Of a stretch of 64,000 bases of DNA, positions 1-11,741 are shown piece after piece (the first letter of the stretch is position 1; each line of letters starts with the position of its first letter). The translations under genes were made by a program, and so were the position numbers. Origin of the DNA: Trichoplax adhaerens (lineage: Eukaryota; Placozoa; Uniplacotomia; Trichoplacea; Trichoplacidae); contig NW_002060963.1 in the NCBI RefSeq assembly GCF_000150275.1, forward strand, positions 777,262 through 841,261. The letters are read 5' to 3'. The notes beneath the pieces were generated by a model. That model was not told the DNA's origin, did no database searches, and saw only the letters and a list, made by a program, of their open reading frames with translations.

Positions 1-3000
1 GCCGATGTCTAACCAATATAAATACAAGACAGCCTATAAAAGAAATTATAGTCTTAAAAACAAACTCACTATGGTTATTTATAGGACCTTAATTAAGACC
101 AATAAGACTAACCAAAAATTGTAAAAGGTTTGTGTCCAGCGACTTTAAAAGTATGATAATATCGGATACTGAGGTCATTCCCGATAGAACGTCCTTAATT
201 AATAATACATAAAATGTTAATATTTATCGCCTAGTAAATCATATAGTTTTGATTATCTTCTACGAAAGAAGTTGTCATAGTAAAACTTACTGAAAACATG
301 AAGCCTCCTATAAGCGAACAGTATTTAAAACAGTATCGTCAGTATTGTTAGACAAAAATATTGTCAAAAGAGTATATATTAATCTTACCTAATGCCAACT
401 TTTCATCTTCACTTAAATTGCCAGATAACATGATACCATTAAATATCTGGTGCTTGGATGACTTCTGATCGACGTTAAGAAAATGTAGATCGAAGCTATT
501 TAGCCACTGAATAGCAGAAAAATTTTGATTAAAACCCTTGGATTGTCCTAATATTCTCCTTGTGCATTCGTGGTATCGATTAAGTGATAGAAGCAACTTA
601 TCGAATTCTTCGGTATCTATGTCAATAGCTGATTCAATAGTATCCGCTGATGCTGTTTTATCTCCAGAATAGTCACATTTACTTTTAATAAGAGCATCAT
701 AGACATCTAATAGTTGCTGTTGTATGCAGCAAGTAAGGTGAATTAGGCTGGCTTCCTTGGTATCTTCTATGTAAAATGCATTAAGCATTATTATATAGAT
801 GAACAATATCAAGCGCGATCAAGATCACTAATTACTTACTACCAAAAGTTTTCAGTTTAAGTTCTTCCGTTATATACAATAAAGTATGCAGCTTTACTTT
901 AGAGCAATTTAAAACCGAAGACATTGCCTGTGCAGTAGTAAAAAATATGCCAAAATTAATTTTAATTAAGATAGTTGTACAGGATGCGTAATATTGTATG
1001 TACTGTCTGAACACGTGATAAAGTATTTACCTGCTGGAAAGATGTAGGTAAAACGAAAGAATCGAAAATCTTGGTAAGTCTGCTTCTCAAATCAGGTTCA
1101 GCACTTTCATCATCTAAAAATATACATTGTCAATGAAAAATTGTCCCAAGAGAGCCAGATGATATTAACTTTCAGGTAATAACGTAATCTACTATATTTC
1201 TGCTAAATCATCTACTCAATGGGAATACAGACAATACCAAGAAAATCTATCTTTCTGGGTGATAGTGAAGAAAAATTGTATTTTACCTTCAGTTTCTATC
1301 AGATTATCTAGTAGGCAAGACAATTCATTCAGTGTGGTTTTATCTCGTAGTACGGCCCCTTCCTTTCCGCTAAAAGTAACTATACTTCAGTACTATATTT
1401 ACAGAAAGATGCTATTCTATGGATATATTAATTTTTTTTTATGCAGACATTTGCTACCAAGACGCACATTTATACTATTACAGGAATAACCCATGGCAGA
1501 TAAAGGTAGAAGATAATCAGATATGTACTAATTGATATTACATTTACCTTAAAGAGCAATAAAAAGGAATTGATATCGATTTTAATGTACCATCAGGCTG
1601 CAATATTAGACAGCAACATAAATTCCAACCTCTTGGATTCAATACATCACTTTGAACAGCGAATCGAACACCCAATGTATCATGTCCAGTATAAAGGAGC
1701 CTGAAGAAAAAGTAAGGAAGTGCTGGTATTAATAATATGGTACCTTGTCAGCGTAAAGTTCAAAATTTTTACAATCTTTCATACTACGAACCTGCAATTC
1801 TTCCCAATATTGAAGACAGCCACACGAGGTCCATTCTGCATTAGCCAAATCTATAATAGATTAATTTTCATTATCAGATCAATGTTAAACTACTTCAGAG
1901 AGAATTTAATTGTAGCTATTACCTCGAGAATACCTCTACGAGCTGCGTAGATGACGAGGAAAAGTCCTCTCCTGCTAGATTGATTTCCAGTGTGATTACT
2001 GTGTTGCTCAAAGACCTGAATCCACCCACACTGAGCATCGCGATAGCCTACAAATAAAGCAGATTGAACCGTAAATGATGCTGAATCAATCACAAAAGCG
2101 ACTCCTAATAATACCTCTTTATTGGAGTTAATAAGTACTTTAGATATATTATTACAATACCAAATACCTTTCCACATACGAATTGCCATACCAGTTTCAG
2201 TATCAATAAGTAATACGCGTGCAAGATTATCAACCGTCACTGCTAATGCTGAATTTGGAGCTGGAATTATTTTATCAACTACGCGTTTATCATCTGGCAA
2301 TCCATATCTGAAGAATAAAAATGAAGCAGTATTAGCAATGCAGTATGATTCTATCTTAAATCGGAAAAAAAATGTAACGAATCATAACTGGTAATTATTT
2401 CGTGATAGCTCATAGGGTTACTAGATATAGTATTAGTACAGTACTTTAGTTTTAGTAAAGGTCGTTGAATGCTAGTAACCAATAAATGATAACTTTCAGT
2501 AACCTTAGATCCAAAGGGCTACCACTTTCGATATTTGGCTTCTGAACTTTTGGCTGCGCATCCGCCGTACTTTGACCAAAACCTAGCCATCCGCTATATG
2601 AATGGATCATATTCACCAGTTAATCGAAATTATATAAATGAGTAAAGCTGTCAGTGTCAATTTCTTTTGAACTGCAGTACTGTTATTTACCTTGCAGCCG
2701 ATAAAACGGCATCTTTAAGCTTCGTAGCAACTGCAGATACAACGACGGATGCGAAAGAAGGAATTTTATCCTAATTTGATAATTATTATAGTAATTTATA
2801 GCTAACAACAGAGTCATCCTAAACGAAGATATCAATATATAAATTCAACATACATCAGCTGCGTTATACAATCCCACAACAGGATCACCACCAGCAGATA
2901 TATAACGCGCAACAGTGGCATCTCGAGGTACAATTGAAGCATTATTGGTCATAGTTATAGATTGAAAATAATGAAAATCGTTGATTCTCAGGGATCCTAT

Positions 3001-6000
3001 GTAACGTGTAGAATAAGATTAATACATTTAAAACCGAAATGGTCTCACTAGCTTGAATGAAAAGATTGGAAGTCAATTATTTACCACAGCTGGCAATATC
3101 CCTAATTTCAGAATGATAGCGTAAATGTAATTTTCTATAAGCAAGACTAGCTTGATTGATAATATCAGACGCTGCTCCTTGAGCTGTCGCTATACAAGTA
3201 AATAGAAATAATGCCATAATATCATAAGCATCATATAAAAAATTCAACTCAATAAAGATACTATAAAACGTTATAAAGACCAAGTGAGGGCATTATCAAG
3301 AGTATACCTCGAGCTAACTGATTTCTACATGCCCTAAGGCATTGATATAAGCTAAAACCTTCAATGACTACCACTTGATTTGCATAAAGGACGATTAATT
3401 CTTCTAAACTCTATGTCATCCATATGAAAATTTATGAATGTTAATAAAGGAGATTCATGATTAATGGATGACAGAAAATTAAATATCAAAATGGTTTTGA
3501 TAATTGCAAATAAAACATAAATACATTAACAAGTTATAACCGTATCGAAGGTGCAATGCTTGTGAATGTTTGGGCTGGTTCTGCATTTCAAATTGATTAC
3601 AGGATCATCATGAAAAATTTGCGATAGAAGCAATCCACCACCCTAACCAGATGTATATGCATGTTATAGTTTGGTACATATCATTTAAAAAAAGTGGTAA
3701 TATTAATTGGCTATTTATTTTGATGTCGTACTTGTTCATAAATTCTGATATAACCACTAGAAAAGCCAACCACAATGCATGTCCAGTCTGGACCGCCTTG
3801 TGAACTCCTATATTAAAAGATTTTTAAAGTTACTTAGTTTTATTGTTATCGCAATAAAAAGGCGAGCACAGTAGTAGAATAAAAAAATTTAGTCTATGTT
3901 CTTGGCAATGAAGAATATTTTTGATAATAACGATAAATTTATTCATTCACTTCTTCTGGTAAGATACCTTAGTTGTGATGCAATGGGTATAACAATAACC
4001 TGCGATATTTTTTCCCTATTACGAAATAAAATAGCATGTTTTAAATGTTAGAATGTTAACAGCATCTTTACTATTAGTGCAAGTACTTGAAAGTATAAAT
4101 AGCTTAATTTTATTTAAGTTACATGTAAGTATTCAATTTGTAGAGTGCTATCTATGCGCATAATTTCTATATATAAAATATTAGCAACAGTCACAGGTAA
4201 GGTAGCAATCAAAATTAGATCAAATGGAAATTATTACTTGGGATCATCGGATAAATATTTACTCCGGTTACGACAGAAGCATGTAGTCTCTTCTTTCGAG
4301 TCGTCAGATTTCTGATAATTTCCTAAAGTAGTATAAAAATGATTTCCAAAGTACTTTTATTGTAATATATCATAGTCAGTTTCTACTCATATCAGCTACA
4401 ATTCATCGAATTTTCGCCTTATATCAGGACAATATAGGTGATATAAATACGGATTATGTTGTCAATGAAGTATTTTAGATATTTCTAAGATAGCAACGAA
4501 AGTTGTATATTTATATGATACATACTAGTTAGTATGGCAATTCTATGATCGTCAGCCACAACCAATACATCGCCGGCAGGTGAAAAAGCCATATGACAAC
4601 TATTTATCCATTTTTTAAATTCACTTTCAAATCTTTCCTTCTAGTTTACGATAAAATAAAAATTGAGTTTGATTTTCAAATCTCGACTTCTACAGTAGTG
4701 CACGTATGAAATAAAATTGAAATATTACGACGTTATCGATTCGATCAATAACTACTGCTACTCTACTTTGCATGGAAAAGATGATCGATTTAGAAATAGG
4801 TAAAGTGTGAAGAAGCAACTAGCAGGAAATAACAAATGATATTGATTTGAAGTTATACGAAAATAAAGCATTAACGAATGAGTGATGTATTATTCATCAA
4901 AGAGCCAGTAGGTAAAATTAGCATCACTATGATTGATTGATTATTCATTGAAAATGTTTGGATAATATTGACAATAAGAGATAAAGTGATTTGAAAAACG
5001 TCTAGGATGGCTATCCGCTGGAACTGCTTAACAGATCACTATTAGGAGAATTCTATTCTATGACGCAATTCGCTTCTAGTGGTAGTTGACAAGTTTATGA
5101 TTGCATTTGTAGGCGATTCTACACGTTTATTCATTCGTTAACCTCATCATCTCCTTCTAGGACCCAGTCGGTATTCCAGTCATCGTCTAGATCATCTACA
5201 GATTAAAATAATAAACAAAGCAAGTTATAAATAGAGAATCTTAGAATGGTTAGTTGAAGGATGATTTAAGCTTTCTTGATTGTCTCTTGTTCTCAACAGC
5301 TTATGCATCGCTATATTACAGCATTCTAACAACATTACTTTTCCTTTCTGTTCTTTTAGTCAGTACAAAGGATTTAACTAATCAAACGTAAGCTTTATTT
5401 AATGCTACATGTTCTCAACAGCGAGTCTATGAAGAATCGATCTATTTTACAGCACTCTATCCATGTCACATTTTCTTTCTCTTCCTTTTTGAGCTTTTAC
5501 AAAGGATTACGCGTAGACTGTCATTTTACAGCTTTATTCTACTTTTATAAAGTACGTATGTTGTCATTGTATGCATCAGCAATCTACATCGTTGAACTCT
5601 CTTTAACCTACTGATGTCCAATTTAGTTCTCTATTGCCTTGTCTATGTTTTTTTGCTGAAGTATCATTCTGATTGTATTGACGTCTCGACTGAATGAATA
5701 TCGTGCAAAATAGAAGCCTGTTTATCCTGCAAATAGGATACACACTCAAGACGATTATTATTTTGATATGCAGTAGACAAGCAGAATTGATCGCCACTAT
5801 CATCATCTATTCCATTACTGTAAGAAGTAAAGTAATCCACGTAGAAATGGCGAAAGATAGCAGAAAAAAATGAAAACGTAGCTGATCTCAAACAGGACAA
5901 CATCATTGCCAAAAGCAAGCTAGCAATCCAACGCTGTCGTCCTTGTCTTCATGACCTACGACTATTCTTATGGCTACTGACATAGCAATACTGATTTACC

Positions 6001-6102
6001 TGGATGAATTTCTTCATCAAATGCTTGATTCACTGATGCCCAATCTTCATAAACTAAACGTAATTCTTCAGCCTTAGCAAAGAATTGTAATTTACACGCC
6101 AT
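1..6102 (-). CDS. RAB3GAP2: RAB3GAP2, Rab3 GTPase-activating protein non-catalytic subunit (5' half, runs off window)
   Basis: Non-catalytic partner of RAB3GAP1; the complex acts on Rab3 and as a Rab18 GEF at ER and vesicle membranes (family knowledge). I assembled 23 exons with GT/AG borders and matching phases: 6102-6000, 5195-5143, 4640-4526, 4322-4238, 4015-3968, 3807-3732, 3642-3541, 3410-3308, 3189-3085, 2996-2854, 2770-2691, 2593-2504, 2307-2168, 2047-1923, 1850-1792, 1700-1548, 1369-1287, 1113-1031, 927-840, 766-389, 307-291, 193-113, 33-1. They encode about 781 residues; vertebrate proteins have about 1390, so the C-terminal half lies outside. Diagnostic stretches are MACKLQF at the start, an acidic DDLDDDW patch, [33 protein letters not shown] and [11 protein letters not shown] in the beta-propeller-like N-terminal region. 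The start follows from homology. Phases at the last three exons are consistent but rest on short matches. Confidence 0.95.
5283..5515. repeat. Diverged tandem duplication inside RAB3GAP2 intron 1
   Basis: Two imperfect copies about 125 bp apart share the motifs 'gttctcaacag', 'ttacagcattcta/ttacagcactcta' and 'tacaaaggatt'. They lie in the 804-bp first intron and create short meaningless ORFs on both strands. No function is suggested. Confidence 0.45.
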
Positions 6103-6339
6103 GTTGTTGATGTGGAATTTTCAATTTTCTCTCGCCATAGACTCCAGCTGATTTTCCTTCATACAAAATCTCTATCCAAGCTGGATAGCCTTTATATCCT
6201 AGCGACTATTGACTGGATTTTCCTGCTATAGTAGCTAAAGCATTGGTACTGAAACACAGCCAATGATGCTAGCTTATTTTTATTTGAACTAGAAATAGAC
6301 TATTTTAACTGAAAAAAACTAACAGTTTAAGACAATACC

Positions 6340-6445
6340 TTGGGCCGATACAACGCTATATGCTACAGTACCAAGATACTGGATACTCACGGTACCTGCT
6401 ACTGTATGCTACAGTACAATGTACTGTACACTGTACAGGAGCACA
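6340..6445. repeat. TACTGTA/GTACAGT-rich palindromic patch
   Basis: Dense overlapping copies of 'tactgta', 'tacagta', 'gtactgtacac' and 'gtgtacag' form many short inverted repeats. A similar patch occurs at 24385-24450, so this is probably a dispersed low-complexity motif rather than a gene part. Confidence 0.5.
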
Positions 6446-6639
6446 GCCGCGCGGTCACATGACTATGTGGTTTACTTGCTATATGGACGCCAATAAAGGT
6501 CCTCAAACATAAGCGATGATATCATACAGTAGCTTCTATGGACTTCTAATTGGTAAAAATAGCGCAATTTCTTGTTTTGGATTGCAAGCTAAATTGCTGT
6601 TTATTAGTTGAATTTTGTTGCTGCTAATTCTGCTAATTG

Positions 6640-7135
6640 GCAAGAAACAGCTCAGGATACCTTTGAAGTTGCAGAATTGCAAACCTGCCAGTAATCTAAA
6701 GCTGTAATAGAGCAATCAATTCATTTCCAATCACGGTAGAGGCATATGCTTTCGTGAGTACTGATTGCAAGCCTATCTTACGACACCTCGGCGTTGCAGA
6801 GCTAAAGACCTGCCAATAAATTCAATCTTCTATTCTCTATCGAGTTAAATCATTCATTTTAAACGACGGCATAACGAATTGATCAACTCATCGTTATTGG
6901 TATTGATTACAAGGATACCTCACAAGTCGGAATATCTCAGCGTTGTAGAGTGGTAAGAAACCGAAGGCGCAATAGAACAATCGACTCTATCGAATGAATG
7001 ACCTTCTAATATTGAGTAATCAACTGTCCACATACAGTATTCAATTGGATCACGTAAGCTGCAAGGAGAGGATCTATATTGACATAGATTTTAGCTAAAT
7101 TGAGTACTTCAGCGTTGCTAGCCATGGCATAACTA
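6640..7135. repeat. Degenerate tandem repeat, unit about 150-190 bp
   Basis: Three to four diverged units share a 'cgttg(c/t)agag' core followed by 'aa(g/a)acctgccaat' or 'ggtaagaaacc', then 'aatagaacaatcga', and end near 'ttacaaggatacctc'. Divergence is high, so boundaries are approximate. No coding frame persists. Confidence 0.4.
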
Positions 7136-7251
7136 TGTCATGAGCAAGTAATCAACTTAGAAAAAGGAGAAGAATAAATAATAATATTAGCAGTGAGTAG
7201 TTATAATTGCATTCGATTGATGAAACCATTCAATATCCGCTATCAAGGTAG

Positions 7252-9077
7252 ATGGAAGACATTACACGTTGGGAATTACCTCCTAGGATTATAAGAGCTG
7301 CAACGGAAGGTTAGTGACGATATAATTATTGGCCAATATCATCAGAAAATGATTTAGCAACAGCTTTGCTCTAATCTATGCTGATACCTATGTCAACTTT
7401 CTAATTTTTTACACGAATACTTGCATTAAAAAATTAAGTTAAAACACTTATTGACTAAAATGGAGATAGGTAGACTAATTGATTACACTTTCTTATTCAT
7501 CCATTAAGCCAACCTACGAAATTGCGACAAGATTTTAACCTTATCCGTTGGTGACATCCAACGTAAAACTAACCTTAGTCAATCTGATTCAAAATTACTG
7601 ACAAAGACAGCCTCTAAAAAAGTTCTTGGTTCTGGTAAACAATATCATTCTGCTCTACAGCTACTGAGAAGGGAAAATTGCAGCCCAACTGCAATGACTA
7701 AGGTGACAAGTTGTGGATGTCCTACGCTAGACCGATTTTTACGCGGTGGTATCCTTATTCCTGGCTTAACAGAAATTGCGGGTGAAAGTGCCAGTGGTAA
7801 AACTCAATTTTGTTTACAGTTAAGCCTGGCAGTCCAATTGCCATACAAACTCGGAGGTTTACAGAGCGGTATGTTTTGACCATCCAAGTAATGATGATGA
7901 TGATGTGATGATGTTATTACAATTTTACACTTTAATAAATAGACTATAATCCTCTTATAAGAATATGCTCTTCTACGAAATACCTATAGGCGCTGTTTAT
8001 ATCTGTACTGAAGGCTCATTTCCTGCTAGACGCTTGCATCAAATGATACCATTTTTCGAGAATCGCCTTAAGGAGCATCAGCTTGAATCTGTTAAATTCA
8101 GCGATAATGTTTATGTTGAACATGCTATGACAATCGTAAGGCTAGAATGCTATATGTGCGCTAATTACGTAGATTTTATATGACCCTTACCACTCATGAG
8201 TGAAATATTTATAAAAAATTATAGGAAGAGTTACAGGATATTATGGAAAATACACTGCCAAGGCTTCTCTCTCGTGGTGAGGTCAGATTAGTCATCATCG
8301 ACTCAATTGCAGCGTTATTTCGATCGGAATTTGATATTAAAGAAGCAGCTCAGAGAGCAACACAATTACATAAATTTGGGCGACAATTGTTACGTTATGG
8401 TAGCATCTATGATACTGGCTTTATTTGTGTTAATCAAGTATCTGATACTATTGATCCGCGTACATTTGATGTACAGCAGGGTGAAAAGTAAGCATGTCAT
8501 ATTGCTATGGTAGAGTAAATTAATTGATTTTTAGCTTCAATTCTTTTCCATTCGCTATTTTAGTACTAATATTGATGTTCTTATAATATTGCCCTGCAAA
8601 GAAACATTGTTAGGTCGGTGATTCCGGCTCTAGGCTTAGCATGGTCCAATGTTGTAAATATTAGATTAATATTATCAAGATGTGAATATCTATATAATTC
8701 AATCATAAAAAATGACGACAGCGAATTTAGTGAACTCACTCCGGAATCTGTTAGATTCATTTCTCATGTAAGTAATTTATTAATACCTTAACCAAATAGA
8801 GTATGAATTTTATGTACAGTGTTTATACCATGTGCCTTTAATCTGCTAATTTCTTACTAATAATTGAAGTGTTTTCTTAACAATGTTGTAGTTTCCAGTC
8901 ATCCGCAAAATGAAAGTACTTTTAGCACCTCATCTTCGAATGAGCGAAAGCTACTTTCTAGTTGATGGTTTAGGTATTAAAGGCATCGAAAACGTAACTA
9001 CTTATATTGAATCACAGATGCGCAAGTTGAAACCAAGCAATGATGATATAAACCAAGGCGAGCAGATGCATCTTTAG
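7252..9077 (+). CDS. XRCC3: XRCC3, RAD51 paralogue (DNA repair)
   Basis: RecA/RAD51-family ATPase that pairs with RAD51C (CX3 complex) in homologous recombination in the nucleus. Six exons with consistent phases: 7252-7309, 7509-7868, 7990-8135, 8225-8487, 8602-8767, 8892-9077; 392 residues against 346 in human. The N-terminus (MEDITRWELPPRIIRAATEA) aligns residue by residue with vertebrate XRCC3, which fixes the start and separates it from other RAD51 paralogues. Walker A is GESASGKT (residues 111-118) and Walker B is LVIIDS (about 210-215). CVNQVSD follows, then PALGLAWSNVVNIRL and a C-terminal beta-strand region, and a short polar tail that human lacks. Both ATP motifs are intact. Divergent from RAB3GAP2 and convergent with STYX. 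Confidence 0.96.
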
Positions 9078-9573
9078 GTTTTATTCCTTCAACATCTGAG
9101 ACTAGTAATACTTTTAATCGCAATATTGGCATCATTTTAAAAAAATAGCACCAATTATTGCTATTGATCATGTACAGCACATTATTACAAGCCATTACTG
9201 AAATAAAATTATAAATTTTGAAAATGCCAGCAAAGCTAGAAAATGCGATAAAGTTTTAACTTTCTTATAGTATACTGCCATTTGCTTAGCATTTGCCCAT
9301 AATAATTTTATCTACTAGTTTCTACGTGAGACATGTCGTACCATCAGGTAGACATAGTAGAATTTATAACATAGCGAAACATTTGTACAACATGTCTATA
9401 TTCTACATGTATACTGACCACTTGGAGTCAAATGTTACAAAACGGATAAGAGAAGAATAAGAGAATATAAACGTATGCATCTAGCGATAGTGAGATACGT
9501 AATAGAATTTTGGATATCACATGTAATATACAATTGTAACAGTAAACTGGACAACATCAAGAATATGAGACGT
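9078..9573. other. Short convergent intergenic spacer
   Basis: It separates the stop codons of XRCC3 (plus) and STYX (minus), so it should hold the two 3' UTRs and polyadenylation sites. The antisense ORF over the end of XRCC3 has no independent support. Confidence 0.6.
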
Positions 9574-11741
9574 TTAATAATCGGAGTACATATCTTCATC
9601 GGTAGAGAATTTACGTTTGCCTATGAAAACGAATAAAACAATACTTGTCAAATGATCTACTGTTTAACATTGCGTGCACGATTATATTCTTAATCTACAG
9701 GCAGATGTATGCGGTCTGAAACTCCTAAAGTTACCTTGAAACTGAAAGTTATTATTTGATAGACTGACTTCGTTGATTTCATTCTGGTGTAGGTCATTAC
9801 TAGACATGCAGGATCGCGCTAGTATTATCGGTCGATATTCCTTTGAAAAATAATGTCGTTGTCTTCAGACTTTCAATTCTTAAGCAGTACTTAATAACGG
9901 CTATTAACGATAACTATTTTTTATTCTAATCTACTATAAACATTTTCTTGGCATCAAGTTAGTTGCTGGTACCTTTAGTTGACGGATAAAACCGTCATTA
10001 GGTCCAATACAAAATCTTCGCTTTTGAACCAATTTAAATGCATCACTGTCCGCGATAGAATATGAATTTAAGTTAGTATCGTTATTCACTACGAGTATGT
10101 CAGATACTTTTTATCTAACGAAACTTTTGCAGTTATGAAATTAAAATATAAGCTGATCTCTTACTTAAATTCCAGATTGTATCGCTCCATAACATAGGCT
10201 ATCATAAATGCAGCACTGGTACAAGAAAGTAAAACAGTTGCATGTTTACATTGTTAGATAGAGTATTACATTGCAAATGTAATTATTCCATAAAACTGAA
10301 TGCTTAAAAGAAAGAAGACCTTCTTGAAATTCCGGCGTTATCATGTATTAGGCATTTCCCTAAATGATTGTGATTTCAAAGTACACGTTAAACATTGTTT
10401 TACTCATTGTTCAGCCGATTAAGGCATTATCAAAGCTAAACTATAACAGGAAATTAAGTATTTTACATAAAAATTATCGAACCAAGATATTACCATTGTT
10501 TTGCAAGCAATCATCAATGAAGGCTTTAACCTAGGTTAATGACATGAATTTATTAATTAGCTGACATGCAGCGTTATTATCCTGTATCAAGTAGTCGCTA
10601 AAAGGAAGATACTTATAGTACACGTATCTTCCTTTTGTTCTCAATCCTCTAATTTTTGAACTATTTATGCTAGTTAGTCGATGACATCACTTTTATAAAA
10701 CTACCTTTGGAAAATGCTGTATTATGTTTTCCTCAGCAGTATCAGCAACCTCTAAAATCAGATAGCTGTGAACCAACGAAAAAGATCAAGTGATTAAGGA
10801 CTGATATTAAAAATTGAAATTTAGGTTACAACGTTGGCGGGTTAGTCGATTGAGAAATTAATAAGATATACAAAACAGTTTTACTTTATGCGTCTTAAAA
10901 ACTTCAAAGTTGGCTCTAAATACAATATGTTTGTCGATTTTAAGATTGAGATGTAACATTCTCACCTAAATCTGTCAGGAAAGCATGGTCTGACAAATCT
11001 TGCTTCAAGGGATTGTCGAATGCATAAGATATGCGTTATACCATTTTGTAGCAATACCTCCAACTAGAAGACAGTTGATAAGATACAATATTTCTATGGT
11101 AAGACAGAATTCTTTATACAGTAAAAAGATATATCAGTTTAAACCTATCGCATGCTGTAATACATGTTGTCGAGTTTTAGTGAACAAACAGTAAGATAGA
11201 GATTAGAGCAAAAATAGAAAGGTCAGGTAATTTGGAAGTGTAAGAAACGTATTCACCTTGCTAGAAGCGGCTGCTGAATAAGGTCCTAAGTAAAGACCTG
11301 GCAGTATTTCCTATAAAAGCGTTTAATTCATCATTGTTAGCCACTTGATCAAGATCAAATACACAAAGTCACTTTATATTTGCAACCACTACGAGAGTTT
11401 AGAGTTATTTTAAGGTTTCGTGTTTCTCGTGTGGACTGCGTGTTTAAGGCAACTAAGTATTGAACTTTTCATGTATTGTATTCAAATCAATTTTAGCAAA
11501 ATAGAAAATATATCAACATTTAATTAAATAATCAGCGTACGTTGGCAATAATATTATGATAGATTACAGCGACTAATAGTTGAGTAACTTTGCGTAGGAT
11601 AGCTATCCAATTTTAAGGATTAGCAAAAGAGAGAGCAACTAGAACAATTCAATTCAAAATTATTGGCTTCATAGTTACTTGCAATATATTGATATATCTC
11701 ATATTTACCTGCATCTCACGACGGTAGAGATATCGCCAAGT
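9574..11741 (-). CDS. STYX: STYX, catalytically inactive dual-specificity phosphatase (first exon not identified)
   Basis: STYX proteins bind phosphorylated partners such as ERK, or F-box proteins, without dephosphorylating them. Ten exons with matching phases: 11741-11709, 11310-11257, 11063-10966, 10765-10705, 10530-10494, 10359-10320, 10215-10165, 10045-9973, 9840-9735, 9620-9574 (199 residues). Landmarks in order: WRYLYRREMQ, EILPGLYLGPYS, NGITHILCIRQSLEARF, YLILEVADTAEENIIQHF, the pseudo-active-site loop HDNAGISRSAAF, VQKRRFCIGPNDGFIRQL and a tail with KRKFSTDEDMY. The catalytic Cys of active DUSPs is Asp here (Gly in vertebrate STYX), so the pseudoenzyme call is direct. The N-terminal exon of about 20 residues was not found with confidence; an ATG at 11842 reading METSITSIN to a possible donor is one weak candidate. 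Confidence 0.94.
10600..10636. repeat. Perfect 13-bp stem hairpin in a STYX intron
   Basis: The arms aaaaggaagatac and gtatcttcctttt are perfect reverse complements around an 11-nt loop. The hairpin lies in the intron between the YLILEVAD and VKAFIDD exons. It could be a foldback remnant; no function can be read from it. Confidence 0.6.

Larger units (their letters stand above)
6103..7251. other. Divergent intergenic region between RAB3GAP2 and XRCC3
   Basis: This 1.15-kb stretch separates two start codons pointing away from each other, so it should hold both promoters. No clear TATA box was seen near either start. It contains a TACTGTA-rich palindromic patch (6340-6445) and a degenerate tandem repeat (about 6640-7135), listed separately. 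No exon was recognised. Confidence 0.6.

Noticed and set aside
348-812. Separate 154-codon minus-strand gene
   Set aside because: It is exon 20 of RAB3GAP2 (766-389) read through both splice sites.
7400-7440. XRCC3 first exon reading RILALKN
   Set aside because: It is followed by an in-frame stop before any donor; the exon at 7252-7309 matches XRCC3 residue by residue.
10531-10600. Extra STYX exon reading DYLIQDNNAACQLI
   Set aside because: An in-frame TAG precedes the next exon, and the true counterpart (YLILEVADTAEEN, 10765-10705) aligns far better.
10916-10975. STYX exon reading CYISILKSTNIL
   Set aside because: Chance resemblance inside an intron; the exon 11063-10966 (NGITHILCIRQ) is the real match with correct phases.
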